From Desulfobacteraceae bacterium Eth-SRB2 (GTDB taxonomy: Bacteria > Desulfobacterota > Desulfobacteria > Desulfobacterales > UBA11574): a DNA stretch of 44,327 bases. Where the stretch lies: NCBI GenBank assembly GCA_004193595.1, contig RPGQ01000080.1, positions 196,307-240,633 on the forward strand, read 5' to 3'. This document shows, in pieces, positions 25,071 through 33,558 of this stretch (its first letter is position 1; each line of letters opens with the position of its first letter). The notes under the pieces are model-generated. The model was given only the letters and a program-made list of their open reading frames with translations, did not search any database and had not been told where the DNA came from. Position numbers and translations under genes: made by a program.

Positions 25071-25817
25071 CTATTTGTTTTGTTCCAAAACCTTTCCCCG
25101 GGTGCTGATAACGATTTCACTCATAGGTATCTTCTGTCCTGAGGCTTCCAATCCCTTTTTCACAATTCCCGGAAGGCCGGTGCAGCACGGCACTTCCATA
25201 ACAACCGTGGTAATGCTCTTGATGCCTGCAGTCCGGAAAATCTCTGCAAATTTTGCGACGTATTCCTGGACATCATCGAATTTAGGACATCCCATCATCA
25301 CCACTTTTCCATTAATAAGATCCCTGTGAAGGGTTGAAAAAGCGACCGCAACACAGTCTGCCAGCACCAGAAGATCCGCTTCTTTAAGAAACGGAGCCTT
25401 GGCAGGTATGAGCCGTATCTGAACCGGCCAGTGGGAAAGGGCCGATTCGCCCTCGGGCCCAATAGCGGTGGGGACGTTGGCCATCTGACATGATTCAGCA
25501 GGAACAAAAGTTTGAATACTGGTTGTCGGACATCCGCAAGGCATAGCTTCTTCTTTGGGCTCTTGTTTTTCTTTTTCTGCCAGGTATTTTTCAACCGCTT
25601 CTTCATCAAACTCTTCGGTTTCCCGTTCAACAATTTTTAGCGCGCCCGTGGGACATTCTCCCATGCAGGCTCCGAGCCCGTCACAAAGCTTATCCGCTAC
25701 AATGCGTGCCTTGCCGTCAACAATTTTAAGAGCGCCCTCGGCGCAGGAGGGTACACACTGCCCGCACCCGTCACAAAGCTCATCATCTATTTCTATTATT
25801 TTACGTAATACTTTCAT
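25071..25817 (-). CDS. Two-cluster ferredoxin-like Fe-S protein
   Basis: 248 residues. The first cluster motif is CDGCGQCVPSCAEGAL. The second, CDGLGACMGECPTGAL, lacks the second cysteine (Leu in its place), a feature shared by this ferredoxin group and compatible with a 3Fe-4S or atypical cluster. After an acidic linker come further cysteines (MPCGCP, LADCVAVAF, MMGCPKFDD, EVPCCTGLPG). It probably moves electrons for a redox partner such as Hcp nearby, though it is separated from hcp by the HD gene and the regulator. No SD strong enough to comment on. Confidence 0.8.
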   Translation of the reverse strand: MKVLRKIIEIDDELCDGCGQCVPSCAEGALKIVDGKARIVADKLCDGLGACMGECPTGALKIVERETEEFDEEAVEKYLAEKEKQEPKEEAMPCGCPTTSIQTFVPAESCQMANVPTAIGPEGESALSHWPVQIRLIPAKAPFLKEADLLVLADCVAVAFSTLHRDLINGKVVMMGCPKFDDVQEYVAKFAEIFRTAGIKSITTVVMEVPCCTGLPGIVKKGLEASGQKIPMSEIVISTRGKVLEQNK

Positions 25818-25950
25818 AATTTAACCCTTTTGGTTTATTGGTTATGTAGATCCGCCTGTCCGATTATACGTTAAAGTAAAGATTTTTTTTCGCACACAGA
25901 TGAACACAGATTATAAAGATCTTTAAATTAAAAAATAATTGATCTGTGCA

Positions 25951-26010
25951 AATCTGCGAAAAGCTGCCTGCCCCGTAGCTCTGGTAGATGGTACTGGGGT
26001 GTCCTATTTA
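25951..26010. repeat. Inverted repeat flanking the hcp region, left copy
   Basis: Contains TGCCTGCCCCGTAGCTCTGG then GTACTGGGGTGTCCTATTTA. Its reverse complement with few changes is at 30063-30124. It overlaps the last codons and stop of the HD-domain gene. Confidence 0.6.
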
Positions 26011-26735
26011 TTTAAAAACGTCTTCCTTGCTTCTTCCCGACCGCTTTCGGTCAAAAACGACGTTTCGATAATCCGGGTCAGCCGGTCATTATCTATGGGC
26101 TTTTCTTTATGTTTCTCCTCAAGGTTGGTAATTAAATCCGCATCATACACCACCTTATAATTAAGCATTTCTTCAGGTCGGGGATGATGGTGATGACCGA
26201 TAATATCGCACACCTCTTCTATCAGCTTGTCATTGGCGCCAAGGCTTTCCATAATGGATCTTGCAATGGGCGGCCCTTCCTGTTCCTGGTATTTCGCAGC
26301 GGTGCTGTTATACTTTTTTTCCGCTTCAGGGATACCGATATCATGCAAATAAGCGGCTCCCAGTATCACCGCAAGATTACCCCTTTCGTTTTTGCCGATC
26401 CGTTCCGCATGACGCGCCACCCGGGTCGCATGTCCTATGCGCCTAAAATCCCGTTTAAAATAGCGCTTCATTTCTATGGCAATACGATCTTTTAAAAGAT
26501 CTTCCTTTTGGGCCAAAAGTTCCGGCGGCAGAGTTCCAATACACTCTTCGGCGAACTGGCAGTATGCCGCACATCCGAAATCCATTTTTGGATTTGCGAA
26601 CTTATGACCACATTTGTCGCATTTGCGGGTTGTATCGTCTTTGAAAAACTCAACGTTATGACCGCATTCCGGACATTTTGCTGTAAAAATGGCTCCTGGT
26701 TTCCAGTATCTGCTGTCCTGTCCCGGGCATTTCAT
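26004..26735 (-). CDS. HD-domain phosphohydrolase with N-terminal zinc ribbon
   Basis: 243 residues. Two CxxC pairs near residues 20-43 (CPECGH and CDKCGH) form a zinc ribbon, with more cysteines at GCAAYCQFAEEC. The HD domain follows: HATRVARHAE, AAYLHDIGIPEAEKK (His-Asp metal pair), IGHHHHPRPEE and VVYDADLITNLEE. HD enzymes hydrolyse nucleotides or phosphate esters; substrate unknown. Such proteins often accompany hcp and ferredoxin genes in anaerobes. Its 3' end lies in the repeat 25951-26010. Confidence 0.75.
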   Translation of the reverse strand: MKCPGQDSRYWKPGAIFTAKCPECGHNVEFFKDDTTRKCDKCGHKFANPKMDFGCAAYCQFAEECIGTLPPELLAQKEDLLKDRIAIEMKRYFKRDFRRIGHATRVARHAERIGKNERGNLAVILGAAYLHDIGIPEAEKKYNSTAAKYQEQEGPPIARSIMESLGANDKLIEEVCDIIGHHHHPRPEEMLNYKVVYDADLITNLEEKHKEKPIDNDRLTRIIETSFLTESGREEARKTFLNK

Positions 26736-26902
26736 TATTTTTCTCCTTATTTAGATCTTAATTTGACAGGATATACAGGATATACAAGATTTATTATATC
26801 CTACTCATCCTAAAATTCTGTCCATACAATAAGTCAGTTTTTAGGATTTTAAAGTTTTTCCTGATTTTTAAGATAGTTTACACGATAAATACATGCATTA
26901 CC

Positions 26903-26916
26903 TTGACTTATGTCAA
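26903..26916 (+). promoter_or_regulatory. HcpR-type palindromic operator before the regulator
   Basis: TTGACTTATGTCAA, a perfect TTGAC-N4-GTCAA palindrome 35 nt before the regulator ATG. A near-identical site precedes hcp. It suggests autoregulation. Confidence 0.6.
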
Positions 26917-26950
26917 AAATAGCTGATAATTATGAAAAAAGAGGGAAATT

Positions 26951-27637
26951 ATGAAAAAAATTCTGGATATTATCTCACAGGCGCCGCTTTTCAACGGTCT
27001 TTCCCAAGAACAGTTGGGCCAAATCAGACGAATCGCCATAGATGAGTTTTATGATAAGGGTAAAACGGTTTTTCTGGAAAGCAATGATTGTAATGGATTT
27101 TATATTGTTGTCACCGGAAAAGTAAAAATCTATAAAGTTTCGTTCGAAGGTAAAGAACAAATTCTTCATATTTACGGGCCGGGCAATCCGTTTGGTGAGG
27201 TTCCGGTTTTTTCCGGGCGGAAATTTCCTGCAAACGCCGAAACCCTTCTCAAAAGCCACCTTCTGTTTATCCCAAGGCCGGCTTTTGTGGATCTTATCTC
27301 CGAACATCCCTCACTTGCTTTGAATATGCTGGCTATCCTGTCCATGCGCCTGCGCCAGTTCACCGTCCAGGTAGAAAATCTTTCATTAAAAGAGGTCCCC
27401 GCCCGACTTGCATCCTATCTGACCTATCTTGCCGACGAGCAGGCCACCGGGGACTTTGTTTCCCTGACAATTTCAAAAGGACAACTGGCCAGTCTTCTGG
27501 GAACCATTCCGGAAACCCTGTCGCGTATTTTGGCAAAAATGAGCAAACAAGATTTGATTCAAGTAGAGGGTCGGAATATTAAGCTTTTGAATCGAAACGG
27601 TTTGGAAAAACTTGCGCAGCACGGAAAATTACAGTAA
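26951..27637 (+). CDS. Crp/Fnr-family regulator, probably HcpR-like
   Basis: 228 residues. Residues 10-120 form the cyclic-nucleotide-type sensor beta-roll (NGFYIVVTGKVKIYKVSFEG, GPGNPFGEVPVFSGRKFPAN), then a dimer helix, then a winged HTH (LTISKGQLASLLGTIPETLS, RILAKMSKQDLI). There are no N-terminal Fnr cysteines, so it does not bind an Fe-S cluster in the Fnr manner; HcpR proteins use haem or another sensor for NO. The matching palindromes before this gene and hcp support the name. GAGGGAAATT serves as SD. Confidence 0.75.
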   Translation: MKKILDIISQAPLFNGLSQEQLGQIRRIAIDEFYDKGKTVFLESNDCNGFYIVVTGKVKIYKVSFEGKEQILHIYGPGNPFGEVPVFSGRKFPANAETLLKSHLLFIPRPAFVDLISEHPSLALNMLAILSMRLRQFTVQVENLSLKEVPARLASYLTYLADEQATGDFVSLTISKGQLASLLGTIPETLSRILAKMSKQDLIQVEGRNIKLLNRNGLEKLAQHGKLQ

Positions 27638-27720
27638 TCAGCTTAACCGGGATATTGTCATGTTTCTTGTGCCTGCCTGGGGCTGGCAATAGATTTCTTT
27701 GGATAACCCACCATAATACT

Positions 27721-27900
27721 TTAATACTTTTTGAAGTTTTTAAAATCAGAAACACAGGCGTCACAAACCGTGCAAGTTTCATTCGTAAGTAAAGGCATAC
27801 ACGCGCCGATAATCCCTATATCCTTAATCTGTGGCTGGGAACAGGCATTGGAGCATTCTGCCAGTGTGACTTTAAATTCATCATGAATTTTTTCTCCGAA
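27721..27900 (-). pseudogene. Siroheme sulfite/nitrite reductase-like Fe-S protein, fragment
   Basis: In one frame: FKVTLAECSNACSQPQIKDI, then GIIGACMPLLTNETCTVCDA and CVSDFKNFKKY, to a stop at 27721. This matches the siroheme-cluster motif (C...CxNaCs) and the start of the adjoining ferredoxin domain of small sulfite/nitrite reductases. The 5' part is cut 10 nt from a dispersed repeat (27910-27928), and the ferredoxin part stops early. No start codon remains. Confidence 0.6.
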
Positions 27901-27909
27901 TTATTCTTT

Positions 27910-27928
27910 GATGGTCTCGTAAAAAGTC
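27910..27928. repeat. Single arm of the dispersed TCGTAAAAAGTC repeat
   Basis: GATGGTCTCGTAAAAAGTC, same family as 16901-16972. It lies at the broken 5' end of the siroheme-protein fragment. Confidence 0.55.
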
Positions 27929-28016
27929 AGGTTTTGAAGGTTTTTCATACCCATCATACATTCCTTCTTTGAAGATTACGTACCCGATTAGATCAGGATT
28001 CAATACGGAATATTAG

Positions 28017-28057
28017 GGCGGTTTTCCGAAAAATTATTTTATTTTCAGAAAACCGCC
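28017..28057 (-). terminator. Terminator-like inverted repeat downstream of hcp
   Basis: GGCGGTTTTC and GAAAACCGCC pair perfectly around an AT-rich loop, 130 nt after the hcp stop. It could terminate from either side. Confidence 0.45.
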
Positions 28058-28163
28058 ATCCATTAAAAACCGGGACAAATTATACAATCGCTTCGCGATT
28101 CTATATAACGCCTGCCCGCAACGCTCTCGCTTGCGAGGCGGGCGGGCGGTTTCGCGCTCTAAA

Positions 28164-28191
28164 AAAGGAAATCCCTATACTATTAAATTAT
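28164..28191. repeat. 28-nt exact direct repeat at the 3' end of hcp
   Basis: AAAGGAAATCCCTATACTAT then TAAATTAT. An identical 28-nt stretch ends the permease gene at 30282-30309. Both contain the stop codon of the gene they end. Confidence 0.75.
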
Positions 28192-29852
28192 TTTCCACTC
28201 ATCATGGCCTCGATATCCGCCTCCACGGTGTCGATCTGTTTGATATCGAATTTTTCCACCAAAACCTTGGCAACATTTGGTGACAGGAATGCCGGCAGAG
28301 TGGGACCCAGACGAATACCTTTGACGCCGAGAAATAAAAGCGCCAACAGAACAGCCACCGCTTTTTGTTCATACCATCCGATATCAAAGGAGATCGGAAG
28401 ATCATTAATGTCATCCAGTCCAAAAACCTCTTTCAGTTTCAGGGCGACCACCGCCAGAGAGTAGCAGTCGTTACACTGGCCGGCATCAAGAATTCTCGGA
28501 ATGCCGCCGATATTGCCGAGATCAAGCTTGTTGTAGCGATACTTGGCACAGCCGGCAGTTAAAATTACCGCATCTTGCGGCAGGGCTTTGGCAACTTCGG
28601 TGAAATAGTTTCTGGCCTTTTGACGGCCGTCACACCCGGCCATGACAATAAAGCGTTTGATAGCGCCGGATTTTACCGCATCAACAACCTTGTCCGCTAA
28701 AGCAAGCACCTGATTGTGGGCAAATCCGCCGACAATCTTGCCGGTTTCGATTTCAGTCGGCGGCTCGCATTTTTTGGCCAGCTCGATAATTTTTGAAAAA
28801 TCCTTTGCGCCTCCTTCCGGTCGATCGGGAATATGTACCACACCAGGATAACCGGTCATCCCGGTAGTAAAGATCCGGTTCTGATAGGTATTGCTCTTTT
28901 TTATGGGGATAATACAGTTTGTGGTCATCAGAATCGGGCCGTTGAAGGATTCGAATTCCTTGTTTTGTCGAAACCAGGCGCCGCCGTAGTTACCCACGAA
29001 ATGATCATACTTTTTAAAAGCCGGATAGTAATTGGCCGGCAGCATTTCACCGTGAGTGTACACATCAACTCCGGTACCCTGGGTTTGTTTGAGCAGTTCT
29101 TCCATATCTTTCAGATCATGGCCGCTGATCAGAATCCCCGGATTGCTTCCAACCCCGATATTAACTTCGGTTATTTCAGGGTTTCCATAGGCGGTGGTGT
29201 TGGCCTCGTCCAGCAGAGCCATAGTATTCACCGCCGTTTCTCCGGCTTTCATGACCAACCCGATCATGTCGTCCACCGACAGGTCCTTTGTGGTGGAAGC
29301 CATGGATTCCATGATAAAATCGTAGATTTCATCTTTTTCAAATCCTAAAATGGCGGCATGATCCGCATAAGCGGCGATTCCTTTCAAACCGATGATCAAC
29401 AGCTCCCTGAGAGATCGAACATCTTCATTCTCTGTGGCAAGGACGCCAACCGATTTGGCCTTTTCTTCAAACTCGGCCACGTCATCCGAGAACCAGGTGG
29501 CGGAATGATGTAATTTTCCATCAAAATCCTTACCGTTTTTGTCTTTGTAGGCGGCCAGAAACTTTTCCTTAATCTGGTCCCGACGTTTTAGGCCTTCCCT
29601 GACCATGGCCACGAACCGGTCATTGTCCCAGTTGGCATTGGTGATGGTGGTAAAAAGCGCCTGTGCCGCAAATAACCCGTTTTCCTTATTTGACATGCCT
29701 AATTCTTTGGCCATTTCGCTGTAAACAGCAATGCCTCTTAGCACATAGATCAACAGATCCTGAAGATTTGCGGTATCCTCGGGTTTCCCGCAAACACCCT
29801 TGATGGTGCAGCCTTCATTTTTGGCTGTTTCCTGACATTGAAAACAAAACAT
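28188..29852 (-). CDS. hcp: Hybrid cluster protein (Hcp)
   Basis: 554 residues, the usual length. The N-terminal cluster ligands are Cys3, Cys6, Cys15 and Cys21 (CX2CX8CX5C), the class I spacing typical of strict anaerobes. Later ligands of the hybrid Fe-S-O cluster lie in TNCIIPI, GCDGRQK, TAGCAKYRYNK and GQCNDCYSL. Hcp acts as an NO or S-nitrosylation enzyme in the cytoplasm (formerly hydroxylamine reductase). An HcpR-like palindrome is 114 nt upstream. The last residues and stop lie in a 28-nt repeat shared with the permease. Confidence 0.95.
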   Translation of the reverse strand: MFCFQCQETAKNEGCTIKGVCGKPEDTANLQDLLIYVLRGIAVYSEMAKELGMSNKENGLFAAQALFTTITNANWDNDRFVAMVREGLKRRDQIKEKFLAAYKDKNGKDFDGKLHHSATWFSDDVAEFEEKAKSVGVLATENEDVRSLRELLIIGLKGIAAYADHAAILGFEKDEIYDFIMESMASTTKDLSVDDMIGLVMKAGETAVNTMALLDEANTTAYGNPEITEVNIGVGSNPGILISGHDLKDMEELLKQTQGTGVDVYTHGEMLPANYYPAFKKYDHFVGNYGGAWFRQNKEFESFNGPILMTTNCIIPIKKSNTYQNRIFTTGMTGYPGVVHIPDRPEGGAKDFSKIIELAKKCEPPTEIETGKIVGGFAHNQVLALADKVVDAVKSGAIKRFIVMAGCDGRQKARNYFTEVAKALPQDAVILTAGCAKYRYNKLDLGNIGGIPRILDAGQCNDCYSLAVVALKLKEVFGLDDINDLPISFDIGWYEQKAVAVLLALLFLGVKGIRLGPTLPAFLSPNVAKVLVEKFDIKQIDTVEADIEAMMSGK

Positions 29853-29965
29853 AATTTTTCCTCCTTTTAATGATATTGGGCCAATTAATTTTTCCCTTAA
29901 AATTTTTTTTAAAGGACTATTTCCTGATTTTCAAGTATATTTTATATTCAGGACGAACTAATTGC

Positions 29966-29981
29966 TTTGACTTAGATCAAA
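29966..29981 (-). promoter_or_regulatory. HcpR-type palindromic operator before hcp
   Basis: TTTGACTTAGATCAAA, 114 nt before the hcp start. It differs from the site at 26903-26916 by few bases, so both genes are probably controlled by the regulator at 26951. Confidence 0.6.
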
Positions 29982-30062
29982 AAAACTGAAATTTTTAAAA
30001 AAATCTCGACTTCGGTTGTTTTTTCATAACGGTTATGCGGAAAAGAGAAAACCAGTTGGATG

Positions 30063-30124
30063 TTAAATAGGACACCCCAGTACGATCTTCCAGACCTACG
30101 GGGCAGGCACATTTTCGCAGATGA
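30063..30124. repeat. Inverted repeat flanking the hcp region, right copy
   Basis: AAATAGGACACCCCAGTACG then CTACGGGGCAGGCACATTTT. It is the reverse complement of 25951-26010 with scattered changes and encloses about 4 kb holding the HD, regulator and hcp genes. Confidence 0.6.
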
Positions 30125-30281
30125 ACTCAGATAATATTATTATTTCTTAATTTCAGAATCTTGACAATTTGTGCCTGCACAATGAAATGTTTACCCCGTT
30201 CAATTCTTTGTAGAAGACGAGCGCAGCGTATTTAATGGAGCATTTTCTTTTTCTATTTCATCGGGGTAATCTGTGGCCAAT

Positions 30282-30309
30282 AAAGGAAATCCCTATACTA
30301 TTAAATTAT
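30282..30309. repeat. 28-nt exact direct repeat at the 3' end of the permease gene
   Basis: Identical to 28164-28191 and overlapping the permease stop in the same orientation. Confidence 0.75.
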
Positions 30310-31534
30310 AGCCGGCAGATGTGATTGCAGATTTCACATTTTCAACGTTTACAGGATCGATTATCTCAAATTCGACACATTTGTTGTCAAGGTCTACTAT
30401 AATATCTGATGTGCCATTAATAGACTCAACTGCCTTTTTCACATTTCCTGCACAGTGCATGCAAGTCATTCCTTCCACATCAAGCCGTATTTTATTGTCT
30501 CTCATTTCGCTTTTCCTTCCCGCTTTTATTAATACTTTTGTTTTTAAATAATACCATGCAAGCATTGATGACAGTATGACAACTCCGCTGAATTTTAGCC
30601 ATTCCGGCAACATTTCAGCCTGATGGGTAATTATCATTTTATGAAAGCCATATTTTGCAACAACAAGATTAAGAAGGTATCCGAGTGCAAGGCTTATTAT
30701 GCTGATTGACACGAGATAAACGACAGCAGATTTTTTGCCAAGAGTCTTGATTACTGTTGATATGGTTATTGCATTAGTGGCCGGGCCGGTTAATAAAAAA
30801 ACGAGCGCTGCTCCCGGAGACATTCCCTTCATAATCAGTGAAGCAGCAATAGGCGTTGATGCCGCAGCACACACATACATGGGGATACCGACTCCCAGCA
30901 TAACAACCATGGAAAAAAATGGATAGTCAATATATCGTCCGAAGAATTCGTCTGGAATAACAGCCCCAATAATGCCGGCGACAATTATCGCGATAACGAG
31001 TGTATTGGCAATAGATCCAAGCAGTTCATATTCAATATAGCTGAACAATGATTTTAATCTGTCTTTAAATGTTTCAAAAGAAGTATTATTTGGTGAAGGC
31101 CCGTATGATTGTGAAACATCTTTTCTTGAGATTATATTTACCAAAATGCCTGCTGCCATAGCTGTTATCAAAGAGGCAACAATTCTGAAAAGGCTGAATA
31201 TCCAGCCAAGCAGGGAAAAGGTGAGCAGAAAACTGTCAGCACCTACTTGAGGAGTTGCGATCAGAAAAGATATGCTTGAGCCTTTTGAAGCCCCGTTCTT
31301 TCTCATTGATGCTGCTACAGGCACGACACCGCATGAGCATAAGGGGAAAGGTATTCCGAAAAGCGTTGATTTTATAACCGAACCAAAAGTATTCTGCCCC
31401 AGATGACGGCGAATAATCGATTCCGGAAAGAGCACATGTAGCACTCCGGCCATGAAAAAGCCGAATAAAAGATATATGGATACCTCGTTAAAAAAGAACA
31501 GTATATCTTTTAATATATCTAAAAAAAAATTCAT
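30293..31534 (-). CDS. ArsP/DUF318-type permease fused to an HMA domain
   Basis: 413 residues. Residues 1-330 contain eight or more membrane helices with the permease signature GIPFPLCSCGVVPVAASMRK and the second half GIPMYVCAAASTPIAASLIM, as in ArsP/SO_0444 efflux permeases for arsenicals, copper or zinc. Residues 346-413 form a heavy-metal-associated domain with the metal site GMTCMHCAGN. The fusion suggests that the soluble domain delivers Cu or a similar ion to the inner-membrane permease. Exact substrate is not decidable from sequence. Confidence 0.85.
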   Translation of the reverse strand: MNFFLDILKDILFFFNEVSIYLLFGFFMAGVLHVLFPESIIRRHLGQNTFGSVIKSTLFGIPFPLCSCGVVPVAASMRKNGASKGSSISFLIATPQVGADSFLLTFSLLGWIFSLFRIVASLITAMAAGILVNIISRKDVSQSYGPSPNNTSFETFKDRLKSLFSYIEYELLGSIANTLVIAIIVAGIIGAVIPDEFFGRYIDYPFFSMVVMLGVGIPMYVCAAASTPIAASLIMKGMSPGAALVFLLTGPATNAITISTVIKTLGKKSAVVYLVSISIISLALGYLLNLVVAKYGFHKMIITHQAEMLPEWLKFSGVVILSSMLAWYYLKTKVLIKAGRKSEMRDNKIRLDVEGMTCMHCAGNVKKAVESINGTSDIIVDLDNKCVEFEIIDPVNVENVKSAITSAGYNLIV

Positions 31535-32063
31535 GGATCTTTCCTTAATTATCTACCGCATTTGCATTGAAAACACATACCGACGGCTTTTGGCATGATA
31601 AAATTATTATATCACATAGTGGTACATTTTAAACCATTGTCAAGATTAAATAAAAAAAATTCATAACATGTTACCTAAATACTGCAACCCTTGTATCGAA
31701 TCGATTGATAACGCAGCAGATCCAGTGAATGCGGCAATCCCGCAGGGCAACTAATCTTGAAAAAAACAAAATATTATGATGCCTGCATTTTGGTGAAAGT
31801 TCAATTTTTTCAAATAGAGTGTGATATTTTGTAATCATAAAATAATAACATGTTTTCGAGATTAGTTATACAGATTTTAGGTACAAGCTAATTTTTGAGT
31901 ATTCTTGACTATTTTATGATTATGGAGTAGTTATTTTCACAATGTTAATAGTATATTAAATTAAACCATACGCGTGGAGAATTATATGCTGTAAATAGAG
32001 GAGAAAAGATCATTAAAAAACATAAATATCAGTTGTTATAGCAAGCTATTTACTCATTTATGG
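31535..32063. other. AT-rich intergenic region
   Basis: No gene seen. A spaced palindrome AATCATAAAATA (31833-31844) and TATTTTATGATT (31910-31921) may be a regulatory or element-end feature. Base composition is lower in GC than the genes on both sides. Confidence 0.35.
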
Positions 32064-32516
32064 ATGTCCCTCATATCCGTTATGAAAAAAAGAGAACTCA
32101 AAGCCATTGCCATAAAGGGAGAAGACAGTCATCTGCAATTCAAGCAGGACATCCGCAATCCCATCCTGGTATCTTATATCGCGAAAGGACTGTTGCTTTA
32201 CAGGGGATTGGGTTCAGGCATCAAACGGGCGCTGGAGGCCTGGCCGGAGATTGACTTTGCTGATGACCGGGATGGATGTCTGTTCACTGCAACAGTTCAC
32301 CGAAAGGCGGTAAAAAGTTCGGGGAAAACATCGGGGAAAACTAAGGAACACATTATAGCTTTGCTACGGGAACTGTCTGCTGCGACAATTCCGGAGTTGG
32401 CGGACAAGTTCGGCGTGACGACCCGAGCCGTGGAAAAGCAGATTGCCAAGCTTAAGGAGTCAGGTCGGCTGCGCCGTATCGGCCCGGCCAAAGGTGGACA
32501 TTGGGAGGTTCAATGA
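32064..32516 (+). pseudogene. AlbA_2/ATPase-type regulator, C-terminal part
   Basis: 150 residues. FKQDIRNPILVSYIAKGLLL then YRGLGSGIKRALEAWPEIDF matches the C-terminal third of AlbA_2-type putative DNA-binding ATPases. A complete winged helix follows (IPELADKFGVTTRAVEKQIA then RLRRIGPAKGGHWEV). The N-terminal AlbA_2 and ATPase parts are missing. The remaining wing could still bind DNA. It overlaps the next gene at ATGA, so it may head the restriction-modification operon. Confidence 0.6.
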
Positions 32517-32824
32517 CCCACAACGAAGCCGAAACCCGTTATTTTCTGATCGATTCAATTCTGTGCGAAAAAGGTTATGGCGATCATCAGTGGCTGAAGC
32601 TGGAAACCCCCGCACCGGTGGAACCCACCGGTCCCAAGGGCCGGCAACTTACCTTTAACCAGCAGGATCTGGCCCGGGAGTTGGGCGTGAGCTATGCCAC
32701 CGTCAATTGTTGGAAAAACGGCCAAGCCAAGCCTTCCAAGCTGGCGCGAGCTCAGTTAGGTGCTTTTTGTGAACGAATGCAAGAGGCAGGGATGCTGACC
32801 CTTCCGGAGGCTGGTTGTGGTTGA
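32513..32824 (+). CDS. HTH protein of the restriction-modification operon
   Basis: 103 residues from the ATG that overlaps the previous stop (ATGA). The N-terminal THNEAETRYFLIDSILCEKG resembles the first residues of type I restriction subunits. Residues 50-95 hold a helix-turn-helix (NQQDLARELGVSYATVNCWK) as in DNA-binding regulators. It overlaps radC by 8 nt, so translation is coupled. It may be a control protein of the locus. Confidence 0.6.
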   Translation: MTHNEAETRYFLIDSILCEKGYGDHQWLKLETPAPVEPTGPKGRQLTFNQQDLARELGVSYATVNCWKNGQAKPSKLARAQLGAFCERMQEAGMLTLPEAGCG

Positions 32825-33539
32825 TGATAAAGAAAAATCTGATGTTGCTCCGAAATCTGCACGCCAACCCATCAAGGATTGGCCCGCCACCGAACGCCCC
32901 CGTGAAAAATTGCTTCAGTTAGGCCCTGAGGGGTTGTCAGATGGGGAGTTGCTGGCAGTTCTGCTGCGTATTGGAACATCAGGGCAGTCGGCCGAAGATT
33001 TGGGTCGTCAGTTAATGTCCCAATTTAACGGTATCAGCGGGATCGATCGTGCCCATATTGAAGAGCTTCTTGCTGTCCCCGGCATGGGCATTGCCAAAAT
33101 GGCACAATTGAAGGCTGCCATTGAAATCGGCAAAAGATCTCGCATGCAAAACACACAGCCCAAGGGTTTCAATGATGCGGCCGATGTGGCCACCTATATC
33201 CGGCCGCGATTTGAAGGCAAACGCCAGGAATCCTTTTTATCGATCCTCCTGGACGGCCAGAACCGTTTGCTTGCTGAAAGGGTTATTGCCGAAGGCATCC
33301 CAACGCAAGCCACGGTTTATGTTCGACGGGTGATGGAAGAAGCCTTGCGGGTATCGGCAAGCGCGTTCATAGTGGCCCACAACCATCCTTCAGGCCATCC
33401 AGCCCCCTCGCCCGCTGATGACCAGACTACACAAGACCTCAAACAAGCAGCCGATCTTTTGAATTTGGTTTTTCAGGATCACATCATCATCGGCAGCGGG
33501 GATAGTTATTACAGTTACGCTGAAAACGACAAATTATGA
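32817..33539 (+). CDS. radC: RadC-family protein, full length
   Basis: 240 residues from a GTG start. The helix-hairpin-helix N-terminal half (LSDGELLAVLLRIGTSGQSA, then LLAVPGMGIAKMAQLKAAIE) precedes the MPN/JAB domain with an intact AHNHPSGHPAPSPADDQTTQ metal motif. Length and domains match standard RadC. Placed inside a restriction-modification operon, 19 nt before hsdM, it may serve that system rather than general repair. The biochemical role of RadC remains unproven. Confidence 0.85.
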   Translation: MVDDKEKSDVAPKSARQPIKDWPATERPREKLLQLGPEGLSDGELLAVLLRIGTSGQSAEDLGRQLMSQFNGISGIDRAHIEELLAVPGMGIAKMAQLKAAIEIGKRSRMQNTQPKGFNDAADVATYIRPRFEGKRQESFLSILLDGQNRLLAERVIAEGIPTQATVYVRRVMEEALRVSASAFIVAHNHPSGHPAPSPADDQTTQDLKQAADLLNLVFQDHIIIGSGDSYYSYAENDKL

Positions 33540-33558
33540 CCAAAGTTGGGAGTGATGC

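Larger units (their letters stand above)
29853..30292. other. Intergenic region with hcp promoter and repeats
   Basis: Holds the HcpR-like site, the right copy of a 60-bp inverted repeat, and AT-rich sequence up to the permease stop. No gene seen. Confidence 0.5.

Noticed and set aside
28833..29348. Plus-strand ORF of 171 codons inside hcp
   Set aside because: Antisense of a highly conserved gene; no SD or domain.
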